Source: Reyranella aquatilis (lineage in GTDB: Bacteria; Pseudomonadota; Alphaproteobacteria; Reyranellales; Reyranellaceae). From it: 64,000 nt of DNA. Position numbers and translations under genes: made by a program. The stretch covers positions 806,001-870,000 of the forward strand of contig NZ_JAJISD010000001.1 in NCBI RefSeq assembly GCF_020880995.1, in the 5' to 3' direction. The notes beneath the pieces are model-generated. The model was not told the DNA's origin and ran no database searches. It saw nothing but the letters and a program-made list of their open reading frames with translations. Positions 39,861 to 49,679 of this stretch are shown here, piece by piece; position 1 is the first letter of the stretch, and each line of letters starts with the position of its first letter.

Positions 39861-40915
39861 GCCTCCTCCGCCGGGCCGCCGCCCACCAGCAGATCGAGCT
39901 GCTGCTTCTGGCCCTTCGGAATCGACAGGCCGAGATGGCGGTACCCGCCTTCCGACAGCAACCGGCCGCGCGGGGTGCGCATCAAGAGCCCGAGTTGCAT
40001 CAGGTAGGGCTCGATCACGTCTTCGATGACGTCGCGCTGTTCCGCGAGCGCCGCCGCCAGCGTCTCGGCGCCCACGGGGCCGCCGCCGTAATTCTCGGCG
40101 ATGCAGGCGAGGTAGCGGCGGTCCATGGCGTCGAGACCGCGGTCGTCGACCTCCAGGCGCGTCAGGGCCGCATCGGCGATCCTGGCATCGACACCGGCAT
40201 TTCCCGCGACGGCGGCGAAATCCCGGACCCGGCGCAGCAACCGGTTCGCGACACGGGGCGTCCCGCGCGAGCGTTTGGCGATCTCGGCGCTGCCGTCCGG
40301 AGCCAGTGACATCTTCAGGACACGTGCGGCGCGCTGCACGATCGTCTCGAGTTCGTCCGGCGTATAGAAGATCATGCGCAGCGGGATGCCGAAGCGCTCG
40401 CGCAGCGGCCGCGTCATCAAGCCCGAACGTGTCGTGGCCCCGACCAGGGTGAACGGCGGCAGCTCGATGCGCACCGAGCGTGCAGCGGGTCCCTCGCCGA
40501 TCATCAGGTCGAGCTGGAAGTCCTCCATCGCGGGATAGAGAACTTCCTCGATTGCAGGATTGAGACGATGGATCTCGTCGATGAACAGCACATCGTGCGG
40601 CTGTAGATTCGTCAGCTGCGCCGCGAGATCGCCGGCCTTCTGGATCACCGGGCCGGAGGTCGCGCGGAATCCAACGCCCATCTCGCGGGCAACGATTTGG
40701 GCCATCGTGGTCTTGCCGAGGCCGGGCGGGCCATGCAGCAGCACGTGGTCCAGCGCCTCGCCGCGCCCCTTGGCGGCGGCAATGAAGATCTTGAGGTTCT
40801 CCCGGACCTGCTTCTGGCCGATGAAATCGTCGAGGGTCTGCGGACGCAGGGCGAGTTCCGCGGCATCCTCCTCGGCGCGCTTGCCGGTCACCAGGCGCTC
40901 GGGGGCGGCGTTCAT
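39857..40915 (-). CDS. ruvB: Holliday junction branch migration ATPase RuvB
   Basis: 352 residues from the ATG at 40915, which overlaps the ruvA stop. Motifs: [18 protein letters not shown], Walker [13 protein letters not shown], Walker [24 protein letters not shown], sensor 1 [18 protein letters not shown] and sensor 2 [15 protein letters not shown]. The winged-helix C-terminus ends [18 protein letters not shown]. The frame is open about 700 bp further upstream, but that part is antisense or out-of-frame noise over ruvA. Confidence 0.97.
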   Translation of the reverse strand: MNAAPERLVTGKRAEEDAAELALRPQTLDDFIGQKQVRENLKIFIAAAKGRGEALDHVLLHGPPGLGKTTMAQIVAREMGVGFRATSGPVIQKAGDLAAQLTNLQPHDVLFIDEIHRLNPAIEEVLYPAMEDFQLDLMIGEGPAARSVRIELPPFTLVGATTRSGLMTRPLRERFGIPLRMIFYTPDELETIVQRAARVLKMSLAPDGSAEIAKRSRGTPRVANRLLRRVRDFAAVAGNAGVDARIADAALTRLEVDDRGLDAMDRRYLACIAENYGGGPVGAETLAAALAEQRDVIEDVIEPYLMQLGLLMRTPRGRLLSEGGYRHLGLSIPKGQKQQLDLLVGGGPAEEA

Positions 40916-41526
40916 CGCGCCAGCTCCTGCAGGCCCGCCCGGATCACGGCGTCGAGCTTGGCCTCGGCTCCGAGACGCTGGGTGACGCGGGCGACCGCGC
41001 CGAAGGCCTCGACGCGCTTGTAGCCAAGGTTGACGAGGGCGGAGATGGCGTCCTCGTTGATCGAACCGGCAGCCGCGACCGGCACGCCCGTCTTGCTTTC
41101 CGACACGGGCGCCGCCGCGATGCCGAAGGCGGCGGCCTTGTCCTTCAGTTCGGTCGCGAGCCGTGCGGCCAGCTTCGGACCGACACCGGCCGGCCGCGAG
41201 AGCGTGCCCTTGTCCTGCGCGGCGATGGCGCGCGCGATCTCGTCCGGCGACAGGGTCGAGAGGATCGACAGGGCCACGCGGGCTCCCACGCCCTGCACCG
41301 TCGTGAGGATGCGGAACCAGTCGCGCTCGGCGGTGTCCAGGAAGCCGTACAGAGAGATCGCGTCCTCGCGCACGATCGTCTCGACCAGCATGGTGGCCTG
41401 CCCGCCGACCGCCAGATCGCGCAGCGTACGCGCCGACGCCGACACGAGATAGCCGACGCCGCCCACGTCGATGACGGCGCTGTCGGTGTCGACCGAGTCG
41501 ACGAGCCCCTTCAGCTTGGCGATCAC
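40912..41526 (-). CDS. ruvA: Holliday junction DNA-binding protein RuvA
   Basis: 204 residues. N-terminal OB domain ([27 protein letters not shown]), then tandem HhH motifs ([32 protein letters not shown]), and C-terminal RuvB-binding domain III ([20 protein letters not shown]). It targets RuvB to junctions. It overlaps both neighbours, ruvC and ruvB, by ATGA. Confidence 0.96.
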   Translation of the reverse strand: MIAKLKGLVDSVDTDSAVIDVGGVGYLVSASARTLRDLAVGGQATMLVETIVREDAISLYGFLDTAERDWFRILTTVQGVGARVALSILSTLSPDEIARAIAAQDKGTLSRPAGVGPKLAARLATELKDKAAAFGIAAAPVSESKTGVPVAAAGSINEDAISALVNLGYKRVEAFGAVARVTQRLGAEAKLDAVIRAGLQELAR

Positions 41527-42014
41527 AGGGCAGCCTCGATGCGCCGCGCCGTGGCGCGGTGATGGGCATGGCAGATGGCGACGGCCAGGGCGTCGGCCGC
41601 GTCGGCCCTGGCATCGACACCGGGCAGCAGCCGGCTCACCATCATGGCGATCTGATTCTTGTCGGCGTGGCCCGCGCCGACCACCGATTTCTTCACCAGG
41701 TTCGCGGAATACTCGAATACTTTGAGGCCCGCGCGCGCCGGCGCCAGCATGACCACGCCGCGCGCCTGGCCGAGCTTCAGGGTCGAACCGGGATTGACGT
41801 TCACGAAGGTCTCCTCGACCGCGGCCTCGATCGGGCGCTGCGCTTCGATGACGCCGGCGACGCCGTCGAACAACTCTCTCAGCCGCTCCGCCAGCGTGCC
41901 CGACGTGGCGACTTTCACGACACCGTGCGCCACATGGCGCAGCCGATTGCCCTCGACCTCGATCACACCCCAGCCGGTCAACCGCAGACCGGGGTCGAGG
42001 CCGATCAATCTCAT
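41523..42014 (-). CDS. ruvC: Holliday junction resolvase RuvC
   Basis: 163 residues from the ATG at 42014 ([16 protein letters not shown]). Acidic catalytic residues are in GLDPG, in [11 protein letters not shown], and in the C-terminal [14 protein letters not shown] cluster. It cleaves Holliday junctions symmetrically. Upstream in-frame codons extend the reading frame, but they encode no family sequence. It lies 10 bp after the yebC stop. Confidence 0.96.
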   Translation of the reverse strand: MRLIGLDPGLRLTGWGVIEVEGNRLRHVAHGVVKVATSGTLAERLRELFDGVAGVIEAQRPIEAAVEETFVNVNPGSTLKLGQARGVVMLAPARAGLKVFEYSANLVKKSVVGAGHADKNQIAMMVSRLLPGVDARADAADALAVAICHAHHRATARRIEAAL

Positions 42015-42024
42015 CCCGCCCGGC

Positions 42025-42783
42025 TCAGGCCGCGAACTTCGCGAGCGCGTCGTCCGAAACCTCGAAGTTGGCGTAGACATTCTGGACGTCGTCGTTGTCT
42101 TCAAGCGCGGCGATCAGATCGAGCAGGGTCTGCACCGTCTCACCCTCGATCGGCGCCCCGGTCTTCGGACGCCAGGTCAGCTTGGCGACGCTGGGCTGCC
42201 CGAGCGACTTCTCCAGCGCCTCGCGCACCAGATTGAAATCGTCCTGCGCGCAGTAGATCTCGTGGACCGCGCCCTCACCCTCGCCGCTCACCACGTCGTC
42301 GGCACCGGCCTCAATCGCCTTCTCCATCACCTCGTCGGCCGTGCCGACGCTGAGCGGGAAGCGGAACTCGCCCAGCCGGTCAAACATGAACGACACGCTG
42401 TTGGACTCCCCCAGGTTGCCGCCGTGCTTGGAGAAGATCGAGCGGACCTCGCCTGCGGTACGGTTGCGGTTGTTGGTCAGCGCCTCGACGATCACGGCGA
42501 CGCCCGCCGGGCCGTAGCCCTCGTAGCGCACCTCGTCGTAGTTCGCGTCCGCGTCCGGTCCCGAACCGCGCTTGATCGCGCGGTCGATTGTGTCGCGGGT
42601 CATGTTGGCATCGCGGGCGGCGATCACGGCGGCGCGCAGGCGCGGGTTCGAGGCGGGATCGGCGGCGCCCAGCCGGGCGGCTGTCGTGATCTCGCGGATC
42701 AGCTTGGTGAAGATCTTGGCCCGCACGGCGTCCTGACGCCCCTTGCGGTGCATGATGTTCTTGAATTGGGAATGCCCCGCCAT
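42025..42783 (-). CDS. yebC: YebC/PmpR family DNA-binding regulator
   Basis: 252 residues from the ATG at 42783. The N-terminus [19 protein letters not shown] is the hallmark of this family. It continues with [21 protein letters not shown] and, in the second domain, [19 protein letters not shown]. The protein regulates transcription and, in some bacteria, relieves ribosome stalling. It opens the ruvCAB-tol block. It is preceded by two tandem terminators belonging to an upstream transcript. Confidence 0.95.
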   Translation of the reverse strand: MAGHSQFKNIMHRKGRQDAVRAKIFTKLIREITTAARLGAADPASNPRLRAAVIAARDANMTRDTIDRAIKRGSGPDADANYDEVRYEGYGPAGVAVIVEALTNNRNRTAGEVRSIFSKHGGNLGESNSVSFMFDRLGEFRFPLSVGTADEVMEKAIEAGADDVVSGEGEGAVHEIYCAQDDFNLVREALEKSLGQPSVAKLTWRPKTGAPIEGETVQTLLDLIAALEDNDDVQNVYANFEVSDDALAKFAA

Positions 42784-42876
42784 CGCCGACAACCAGATTA
42801 GGTAACGAGAAGAGCCGCCTATACCACTTCTCGTGGGTTTTGGCAGGCTAGAGACGTCCCAACGGCCCATCGGGAC

Positions 42877-42904
42877 AAAAAAAGGCGGGGGCCGAAGCCC
42901 CCGC
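42877..42904 (-). terminator. Rho-independent terminator (second of a tandem pair)
   Basis: Stem GCGGGGGC/GCCCCCGC (42885-42892 with 42897-42904) with a UUCG tetraloop on the minus strand, then seven U residues (A7 at 42877-42883). It is a textbook intrinsic terminator reading towards yebC. Confidence 0.9.
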
Positions 42905-42985
42905 TAAAAAACGTCGGAACCTTGATTCCGACGCCCCCTCTAACCTAGAAGACCGTTCGCCCAAGATGGCGAAAAACTCTTTAAC
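42885..42985 (-). ncRNA. Candidate small RNA between ymdB-like gene and yebC
   Basis: The 301-bp interval 42784-43084 has no credible gene. On the minus strand it has a promoter-like TTGACG (43015-43020), a 17-bp spacer and CATCCT (42992-42997), predicting a start near 42985. Three hairpins follow: TTCGCC/GGCGAA (42956-42961 with 42968-42973), then the two terminators. That makes an 80-100 nt transcript with three stem-loops. No known RNA family was recognised. The alternative is that the terminators merely end the upstream mRNA. Confidence 0.4.
42906..42933 (-). terminator. Rho-independent terminator (first of a tandem pair)
   Basis: Stem CGTCGGAA/TTCCGACG (42912-42919 with 42926-42933) with a 6-nt loop, followed on the minus strand by six U residues (42906-42911). 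It lies one base before the next terminator. Confidence 0.88.
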
Positions 42986-43084
42986 TTCAAAAGGATGCCG
43001 GTTTTTCCCCAGGCCGTCAACGACGCTTTTCAAGCCACTCCTAATAGGTGTGCAGGGTGCGTGCCGGATACCAGATACGGGAAA

Positions 43085-43891
43085 TCAGGCGGTCTGAGCC
43101 AGGCGCCCCCCCACCCTGACCGGGCGGATCGACTTCGCCAGCCCCGTTCGGTCGTCGGTTTCGACAACCGCCGCGCACAAAGTCCCCTCGCCCTCAGCAG
43201 GCGAGAGCCGCTCACCCGGCATTTTCCGGATGAACCGCTGCATCGCGACTTCCTTTTTCATGCCGATCACGCTGTCATAGTCGCCGCACATCCCGACGTC
43301 GGTCTGGTAGGCCGTGCCGCCCGGCAGCACCCAGCCATCGGCCGTCGGCACGTGGCTGTGGCTGCCCAGCACCGCCGAGGCCCGGCCGTCGCAGAAATGA
43401 CCGATCGACTGCTTCTCGCTGGTCGCCTCGCCATGGACGTCGACCAGAATCAGCTGGGCCCCACGCCCCAATGCGTACTTCGAGAGTTCTGCGTCGAGCG
43501 CCCGGAAAGGATCGTCGAGCGCGTCCATGAACAGGCGGCACATCACATTGATCACGACGACCTTCTGGCCACGCGGGGTCTGGAACAGATTGGCGCCCCA
43601 CCCCGGCGTGCCGGGCGGGAAATTGATCGGCCGCAACAGACGTTTGTCCTGCGCGATGTAGGGGATGATCTCGCGCTGGTCCCAGGCGTGGTTGCCGGTG
43701 GTGATGCAGTCTACGCCCGCCTCGTGCAGCTCTGCACAGATCTTTGCAGTGATCCCGAAGCCGGCCGCCGCGTTCTCGCCGTTCACCACGACGAAATCGA
43801 GCCCGAGTTCGCGCCGCAGCCGGGGCACTTCCTTGACGACCGCGTCGCGGCCGGCGCGGCCGACGATGTCGCCGCAAAACATGATCTTCAT
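43085..43891 (-). CDS. YmdB-type metallophosphoesterase (TIGR00282)
   Basis: 268 residues. Dimetal motifs: MFCGDIVGRAGRDAV (Asp), VVNGENAAAGFGIT (Asn/Glu), TTGNHAWDQREI (Asn-His), LVDVHGEATSEKQ, and GSHSHVPTADG. The last two supply the remaining metal-binding histidines. Bacillus YmdB and Deinococcus homologues hydrolyse 2',3'-cAMP and affect gene expression. Its start is 3 bp after the 5-FCL stop, so the two are cotranslated. Confidence 0.9.
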   Translation of the reverse strand: MKIMFCGDIVGRAGRDAVVKEVPRLRRELGLDFVVVNGENAAAGFGITAKICAELHEAGVDCITTGNHAWDQREIIPYIAQDKRLLRPINFPPGTPGWGANLFQTPRGQKVVVINVMCRLFMDALDDPFRALDAELSKYALGRGAQLILVDVHGEATSEKQSIGHFCDGRASAVLGSHSHVPTADGWVLPGGTAYQTDVGMCGDYDSVIGMKKEVAMQRFIRKMPGERLSPAEGEGTLCAAVVETDDRTGLAKSIRPVRVGGRLAQTA

Positions 43892-43894
43892 GCG

Positions 43895-44470
43895 CTAGAC
43901 AAAGGCGCAAGCGCGCCGGTCGGTCAACAGCCAATCAAGCCGCTGGTCGTCGGCGCCATGCGGGACCTCCGGCACGAGTTGCAGGTCGAACCCGACGCCG
44001 ATTGCCGTCACGCTGCGGCGGCTGCGCAGGTCCGCGAGCGTGCGATCGTAGAAGCCGCCGCCATAGCCCAGCCGCCACCCCTCGCCGTCGCAGGCCAGCA
44101 TCGGCACGAGCAGCGCATCCGGTTCGCGGGTTTCCGACGAAGCCGGCGGCTGCAAGGTACCGAACACGCCCGCCTCCAGCGGCTCGCCCGGTCGCCAGGC
44201 ACGAAACAACAGACGCTGCCCCCGGCCCTGTACGACCGGCAGTACCAGCTGGGCGCCCGCGTCGACCAGGGCGTCCATCAGTGGACGAACGTCGATCTCG
44301 TCCCGGATCGGCCAGAAGCCGGAAACCACAGCCGGCAGGCGGATCGGTGCTTCGAGGAAAAACAGGTCCCGCAGGCTGGCGGCGGCGGCGCGGCGCATCG
44401 ATTCGCCGAGACTTTGGCGCCTGGCCGCCATGTCGGCACGCAGGGCCCGTTTGGTGTCGATCAGGGTCAT
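43895..44470 (-). CDS. 5-formyltetrahydrofolate cyclo-ligase
   Basis: 191 residues from the ATG at 44470 (MTLIDTKRALRADMAARRQSL). It converts 5-formyl-THF to 5,10-methenyl-THF with ATP. Signatures: FWPIRDEIDVRPLMDAL, LLVPMLACDGEGWRLGYGGGFYDRTL, and GVGFDLQLV near the end. The frame is open 36 bp upstream (GTG at 44506), without family sequence. The neighbouring zapA and 6S RNA genes match the classical ygfA locus. Confidence 0.92.
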   Translation of the reverse strand: MTLIDTKRALRADMAARRQSLGESMRRAAAASLRDLFFLEAPIRLPAVVSGFWPIRDEIDVRPLMDALVDAGAQLVLPVVQGRGQRLLFRAWRPGEPLEAGVFGTLQPPASSETREPDALLVPMLACDGEGWRLGYGGGFYDRTLADLRSRRSVTAIGVGFDLQLVPEVPHGADDQRLDWLLTDRRACAFV

Positions 44471-44519
44471 ACTGCGGTTGCCGGAAAGCGAGTGGGGCGG
44501 CTCCACGATGGGCCGTGAT

Positions 44520-44660
44520 TCGTAGAACCACCAAGGCCTGCAAAAGCAGGTGGGCGTCGTGTGGCCAAGACCAGGGTCAAGGCCAGGTACAACTCCCAGG
44601 AGTTCTTATTGGCCCCGGGGTTTTAAGCGAACTACGCGCCGCGCAGAAATCCGCCCCACC
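44520..44660 (-). ncRNA. ssrS: Probable 6S RNA (ssrS)
   Basis: It lies between zapA and the cyclo-ligase gene, where 6S RNA sits in many proteobacteria. The minus strand has a promoter-like TTGCGG (44686-44691), 16-bp spacer and TTAGAT (44664-44669), predicting a start near 44658. The transcript can fold as a rod: an outer stem (44548-44556 with about 44652-44661, one bulge), an asymmetric bubble, an inner stem GGCCAA/TTGGCC (44563-44568 with 44609-44614) and an apical hairpin AACTCC/GGAGTT (44591-44604). A further CCTGC/GCAGG hairpin lies at the 3' side. The ends are approximate, and the call rests on position and fold. Confidence 0.6.
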
Positions 44661-44710
44661 CCTATCTAAGCACTCGGACCGGCCACCGCAATGCGCGCCG
44701 CCGTTCCGTT

Positions 44711-45043
44711 TCAGGCGGCGCCGCTCACCTTCTTGGACATCTTGTCGACACGCGCCGTAATCAGGTCCTCGAGCGCGGTGGCGAGCGTCTCGGCGCTGTC
44801 GGTGGCGGTCGCACGCGCGGTTTCCGCGGCCTTGGCGGCGCCGCGCGCTTCACGGCTTTCCTCGGCCAGCAGAAGCGATGCGAAGACGAGAAGCTTGAAT
44901 TCGGGAGTACCCGGCAGCTGGCGACGAAGATCCGTCACCTTCTCATCGACGTACGCGGCCAACTCCTGGACGCGCGCTTCTTCGCCGTCGCCACAGGCGA
45001 GTTCATAGGTGCGGCCGGCGATCTGAACCGAAACTTGCGGCAT
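44711..45043 (-). CDS. zapA: Cell division protein ZapA
   Basis: 110 residues. The N-terminal domain reads MPQVSVQIAGRTYELACGDGEE, ARVQELAAYVDEKVTDLRRQ, and FKLLVFASLLLAEE, followed by a long C-terminal coiled-coil helix. ZapA bundles FtsZ filaments at the division site. Preceded on the minus strand by the coiled-coil gene at 45158-45391. Confidence 0.92.
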   Translation of the reverse strand: MPQVSVQIAGRTYELACGDGEEARVQELAAYVDEKVTDLRRQLPGTPEFKLLVFASLLLAEESREARGAAKAAETARATATDSAETLATALEDLITARVDKMSKKVSGAA

Positions 45044-45157
45044 TTTCCGCTTCTCCTGCTTTTTGCGCCTTACCCGGCGTCCGAGGGGACATGCACTTTG
45101 CCATGCCGGCAGCGGCCACGCACGTCCGGGCTGGGGAGTAAATCCGACGTCAGGGTG

Positions 45158-45391
45158 TCAGGACTGATCGGCGGCGAGCAGCGAGCGGATGTATTCCATC
45201 GCCCGTTCGAGACGGGCTTCGACTTCCACGGCCACACGCTTCAGCTCTTCATGCTCGGCTTCGACCTTCGCGAGCCGTGCGGCGAGGGCTTCCGAGTGCT
45301 CCCGTTCGATGCGCAGGCGCTCGTCGACCATCGACTCGAGCCGGCTGAGTGCGCTGTCGACACGGTCCTTTGCGGTGGCTGCCCTGGACAT
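45158..45391 (-). CDS. Small coiled-coil protein upstream of zapA (DUF4164-like)
   Basis: 77 residues from the ATG at 45391, chosen for the GGGGGAG just before it; an ATG at 45442 would add 17 residues. The sequence is nearly all heptad-pattern helix (RVDSALSRLESMVDERLRIE; LAKVEAEHEELKRVAVEVEA). A coiled-coil gene of this size commonly precedes zapA in alphaproteobacteria. A division role is inferred from the neighbour. Confidence 0.7.
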   Translation of the reverse strand: MSRAATAKDRVDSALSRLESMVDERLRIEREHSEALAARLAKVEAEHEELKRVAVEVEARLERAMEYIRSLLAADQS

Positions 45392-45606
45392 TGCTCCCCC
45401 GACAGCGGATCGCCGTTCAGAGACCGGCTGAATCTGCTCCATCGACCGAGGATAAGAGGTGTGCCTGTGAGCGGTCAACATCTTGCCCCGGAAGCGGCTG
45501 AAAGACCTCAATATGTTGGCCTTCCCACCGGTTTTGCGCATTGACGCGCCAATGGGTGGTCGTCATGTTGCGCGCCATTCGAAAAACCACACGGTACAAG
45601 CCCAAA

Positions 45607-47595
45607 ATGACCGATCAGACCGCTGCCCCGCGCGACATGGCGAACGCCATCAGGGCCTTGGCCATGGACGCCGTGCAGCAGGCGGATTCGGGGCATCCCG
45701 GCATGCCCATGGGCATGGCCGATGTGGCCACCGTCCTGTTCTCCAAGTTCCTGAAGTTCGACGCCTCCGAGCCCAACTGGCCCGATCGCGACCGCTTCAT
45801 CCTGTCGGCCGGCCACGGCTCGATGCTGCTCTATTCGCTGCTGCATCTCACCGGCTACGCCGACATGACCCTGGACGAGCTGAAGAAGTTCCGCCAGCTC
45901 GGCGCCCGCACCGCGGGCCATCCCGAATACGGCCATGCGAGCGGCATCGAGACGACGACCGGCCCGCTCGGCCAGGGCCTCGGCAACTCGGTGGGCTTCG
46001 CGCTGGCCGAGCGTGCGCTCAGCGAGCGGTTCGGCCGCGATATCGTCGACCACTTCACCTACGTCATCGCCGGCGACGGCTGCCTGATGGAGGGCGTCGG
46101 CCAGGAAGCAATCACCCTGGCCGGCCATCTGGGCCTCGGCCGCCTCATCGTGCTGTTCGACGACAACGGCATCTCGATCGACGGCCCGACCTCGCTGTCG
46201 ACCTCGGAAGACCACAAGAAGCGCTTCGCCGCCGCCGGCTGGCACGTGCTTTCGGTCGATGGCCACGACGCCGAGGCCGTCACCCGCGCCATCCGCAAGG
46301 CGCGCAACGTCACCGACAAGCCCTCGCTGATCGCCTGCAAGACGGTGATCGGCTACGGCGCCCCGACCAAGGCCGGCACCGCCGCCACGCACGGCTCGCC
46401 GCTGGGCAAGGACGAGATCGCCGGCGCCCGCGCCAAGCTCGGCTGGAACCACGGCCCGTTCGACATCCCCGAGGCGATCTTCTCGGCCTGGCGCAAGATC
46501 GGCGCCCGCGGCAAGTCCGCCCGCCGCAAGTGGAACAAGAACCTCGCCGCCATGGCGCCCGAGGATCGCGCCGAGTTCGACCGCCGCCAGAAGGGCGACC
46601 TGCCCCCGGCCGTCGGCGAGGCGATCGCCGCCTTCAAGGCGAAGCTCGCCAGCGACAAGCCGTCCTGGGCCACGCGCAAGTCGAGCCAGGAGGCGCTCGA
46701 GGTCATCAACCCGGTGCTGCCCGACACGATCGGCGGCTCGGCCGACCTGACCGGCTCCAACAACACCAAGACGGCCACGCTCAAGGGCGCCTCGCGCACC
46801 GATACTGCCGGCCGCTACATCTATTACGGCATCCGCGAGCACGCGATGGCCGCGGCCATGAACGGGATGGCGCTGCATGGGGGTGTGATTCCCTATGGGG
46901 GCACCTTCATGGTGTTCACCGATTACTGCCGTCCCTCGATCCGCCTCTCGGCGCTGATGGGCGTCCGGGTGATCTACGTCATGACGCACGATTCGATCGG
47001 CCTCGGCGAGGACGGTCCGACCCATCAGCCGGTCGAGCACCTCCCCGCCCTGCGCGCCATTCCCAACCTTCAGGTGCTTCGTCCCGCCGACGCCATCGAG
47101 ACGGCGGAATGCTGGCAGATCGCGCTGGAGGCCAAGCACGTACCGAGCGTTCTCGCGCTGACGCGCCAGAACCTGCCGACCGTGCGCGGCGCCGGCGACG
47201 AGAACCTGTGCGCCAAGGGTGCCTACATCCTGGCCGGCGACGAGTCGGCACCGATCCGCCTGATCGCATCGGGCTCGGAGGTGCAGCTCGCCCTCGCGGC
47301 GCGCGATCTCCTGGCGCAGGAAGGCAAAGCGGCAGCCGTGGTGTCGATGCCATCGTGGGAGCTGTTCGCGGCCCAGGACGACAGTTATCGCACCAAGGTC
47401 ATGGGCGGCGACGGCACAGTCCGCGTGGCCTGCGAGGCCGCGACCGGCTTCGGCTGGGAGCGCTGGCTCGGTTCGAAGGGCGCATTCGTCGGCATGAAGG
47501 GCTTCGGCGCGTCCGCCAAGGCCTCGGATCTCTATAAGCATTTCGGCATCACGGCCGAGGCGATCGCTGAAGCGGTGCGCAGGCTCGCGCAATAA
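45607..47595 (+). CDS. tkt: Transketolase
   Basis: 662 residues from the ATG at 45607 ([20 protein letters not shown]), chosen over an in-frame ATG 66 bp upstream that adds non-family sequence. The thiamine-diphosphate motif runs [13 protein letters not shown] to [11 protein letters not shown]. Other signatures are [35 protein letters not shown], the catalytic [21 protein letters not shown], and LTRQNLP. It moves two-carbon ketol units in the pentose phosphate or Calvin pathway. It is 14 bp upstream of gap. Confidence 0.96.
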   Translation: MTDQTAAPRDMANAIRALAMDAVQQADSGHPGMPMGMADVATVLFSKFLKFDASEPNWPDRDRFILSAGHGSMLLYSLLHLTGYADMTLDELKKFRQLGARTAGHPEYGHASGIETTTGPLGQGLGNSVGFALAERALSERFGRDIVDHFTYVIAGDGCLMEGVGQEAITLAGHLGLGRLIVLFDDNGISIDGPTSLSTSEDHKKRFAAAGWHVLSVDGHDAEAVTRAIRKARNVTDKPSLIACKTVIGYGAPTKAGTAATHGSPLGKDEIAGARAKLGWNHGPFDIPEAIFSAWRKIGARGKSARRKWNKNLAAMAPEDRAEFDRRQKGDLPPAVGEAIAAFKAKLASDKPSWATRKSSQEALEVINPVLPDTIGGSADLTGSNNTKTATLKGASRTDTAGRYIYYGIREHAMAAAMNGMALHGGVIPYGGTFMVFTDYCRPSIRLSALMGVRVIYVMTHDSIGLGEDGPTHQPVEHLPALRAIPNLQVLRPADAIETAECWQIALEAKHVPSVLALTRQNLPTVRGAGDENLCAKGAYILAGDESAPIRLIASGSEVQLALAARDLLAQEGKAAAVVSMPSWELFAAQDDSYRTKVMGGDGTVRVACEAATGFGWERWLGSKGAFVGMKGFGASAKASDLYKHFGITAEAIAEAVRRLAQ

Positions 47596-47609
47596 CGGAG
47601 GGAAAGAAG

Positions 47610-48614
<1,005 letters not shown>

Positions 48615-48641
48615 GGCAGCTCGACGCCTCTCAGTTCGAAC

Positions 48642-48667
48642 GGGCGCCCTACGGGGCGCCCGTTTTC
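48642..48667 (+). terminator. Rho-independent terminator after gap
   Basis: Perfect 9-bp stem CGGGCGCCC/GGGCGCCCG (48642-48650 with 48655-48663), loop TACG, followed by TTTTCGTT. It lies 27 bp after the gap stop. Confidence 0.88.
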
Positions 48668-48695
48668 GTTGAGCGCCCGTCCCAGTAAGCCCGTC

Positions 48696-49679
48696 CTACT
48701 CGATCAGTTCGTCGGCGCGCACGAGTATGCTGGGCGGGATGATGATGCCGAGGGCCTTCGCGGTCTTGAGATTGACGGCATAGACGAACTCAGAGGGCTG
48801 CTCGATCGGCAGATCGCCGGGCGAGGCCCCCCTCAGGATCCGGTCGACGTAACTGGCCGATCTCATGAACAGCGCCTGGATGTTCACGCCGTAGGACATC
48901 AGCCCGCCGTTGCGGCACTGATCGACGGCCCCCACCAGCGGAATCCGCTGCCCGATGGCGAGGGCGGCGAGCTCCTGCGCATTGGCGCCCAGCGCGAAAA
49001 CAGAATGGTCGTGCGAGATCACGGCCTGCGCCTTCCGGTCCCGCCAGGCGGCGAACGCGGCCGCGAATTCCGGCGCCCCGCGCACCTCAATCGGCATCAG
49101 CTCGATACCGAGTGCAGCCGCCGTTTCCCCCATCCTGTCGTAAATTGGTGGATTCGCCGGATGGGACTTGTAGAGGAGTACGCCTACCCGGCGCACGGCC
49201 GGATCGACTTCTCGCAGCAACTCCAGCCGCTTGGCCATGATTTCCGCGACGAAGATCGTGAGCCCCGTCACGTTGCCGCCCGGCTTCGCAATGCTCCTGG
49301 CGATGCCGACTGCCACGGGATCCGGGCCAGCCACCTGCACGATCGGAATCCGGTCTGTGAACTGGCGGGCGACCGACGCACCGGATGTATAGGTCACGAT
49401 CAAGTCCACCGGGCGCTCCACGAGCTGGCGCGCCATCACCGGCAGCCGCTCGGCGTTGCCATCGGTGTACCTGTACTCGAACGCGATATTGCGCCCTTCG
49501 ACGTAGCCGAGGTCTCGCAGCGCCGCCTGGAAGATATCGATGTCGCGCTTCAGCGCCGGAGCCGTGTCCGGCATCAGCATGCCGAGCCGCCACACTCTCT
49601 GGGCCGGCTGGGCCGCAGCATGTGCGGTGAGGCTTGCCGAAGCCGCGAGCGCCGCCAACAGAATACGCCGCTTCATCAC
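48696..49679 (-). CDS. ABC_sub_bind-type substrate-binding protein, last gene of signalling operon
   Basis: 327 residues with a signal peptide (MMKRRILLAALAASASLTAHA). Family signatures: RLGMLMPDTAPALKRDIDIF, GYVEGRNIAFEYRYTDGNAERLP, DPVAVGIARSIAKPGGNVTGL, GGLMSYGVNIQALFMRSASYV and the tail [25 protein letters not shown]. No permease or ATPase is encoded nearby. It abuts the cyclase-regulator stop without a gap, so it is cotranslated with signalling genes and may be a sensor component. Ligand unknown. Confidence 0.87.
   Translation of the reverse strand: MMKRRILLAALAASASLTAHAAAQPAQRVWRLGMLMPDTAPALKRDIDIFQAALRDLGYVEGRNIAFEYRYTDGNAERLPVMARQLVERPVDLIVTYTSGASVARQFTDRIPIVQVAGPDPVAVGIARSIAKPGGNVTGLTIFVAEIMAKRLELLREVDPAVRRVGVLLYKSHPANPPIYDRMGETAAALGIELMPIEVRGAPEFAAAFAAWRDRKAQAVISHDHSVFALGANAQELAALAIGQRIPLVGAVDQCRNGGLMSYGVNIQALFMRSASYVDRILRGASPGDLPIEQPSEFVYAVNLKTAKALGIIIPPSILVRADELIE

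Noticed and set aside
42848-43033. 61-residue minus-strand frame in the gap before yebC
   Set aside because: It runs through both terminator hairpins, and its sequence is unlike any protein; the gap is better explained as an RNA or untranslated region.
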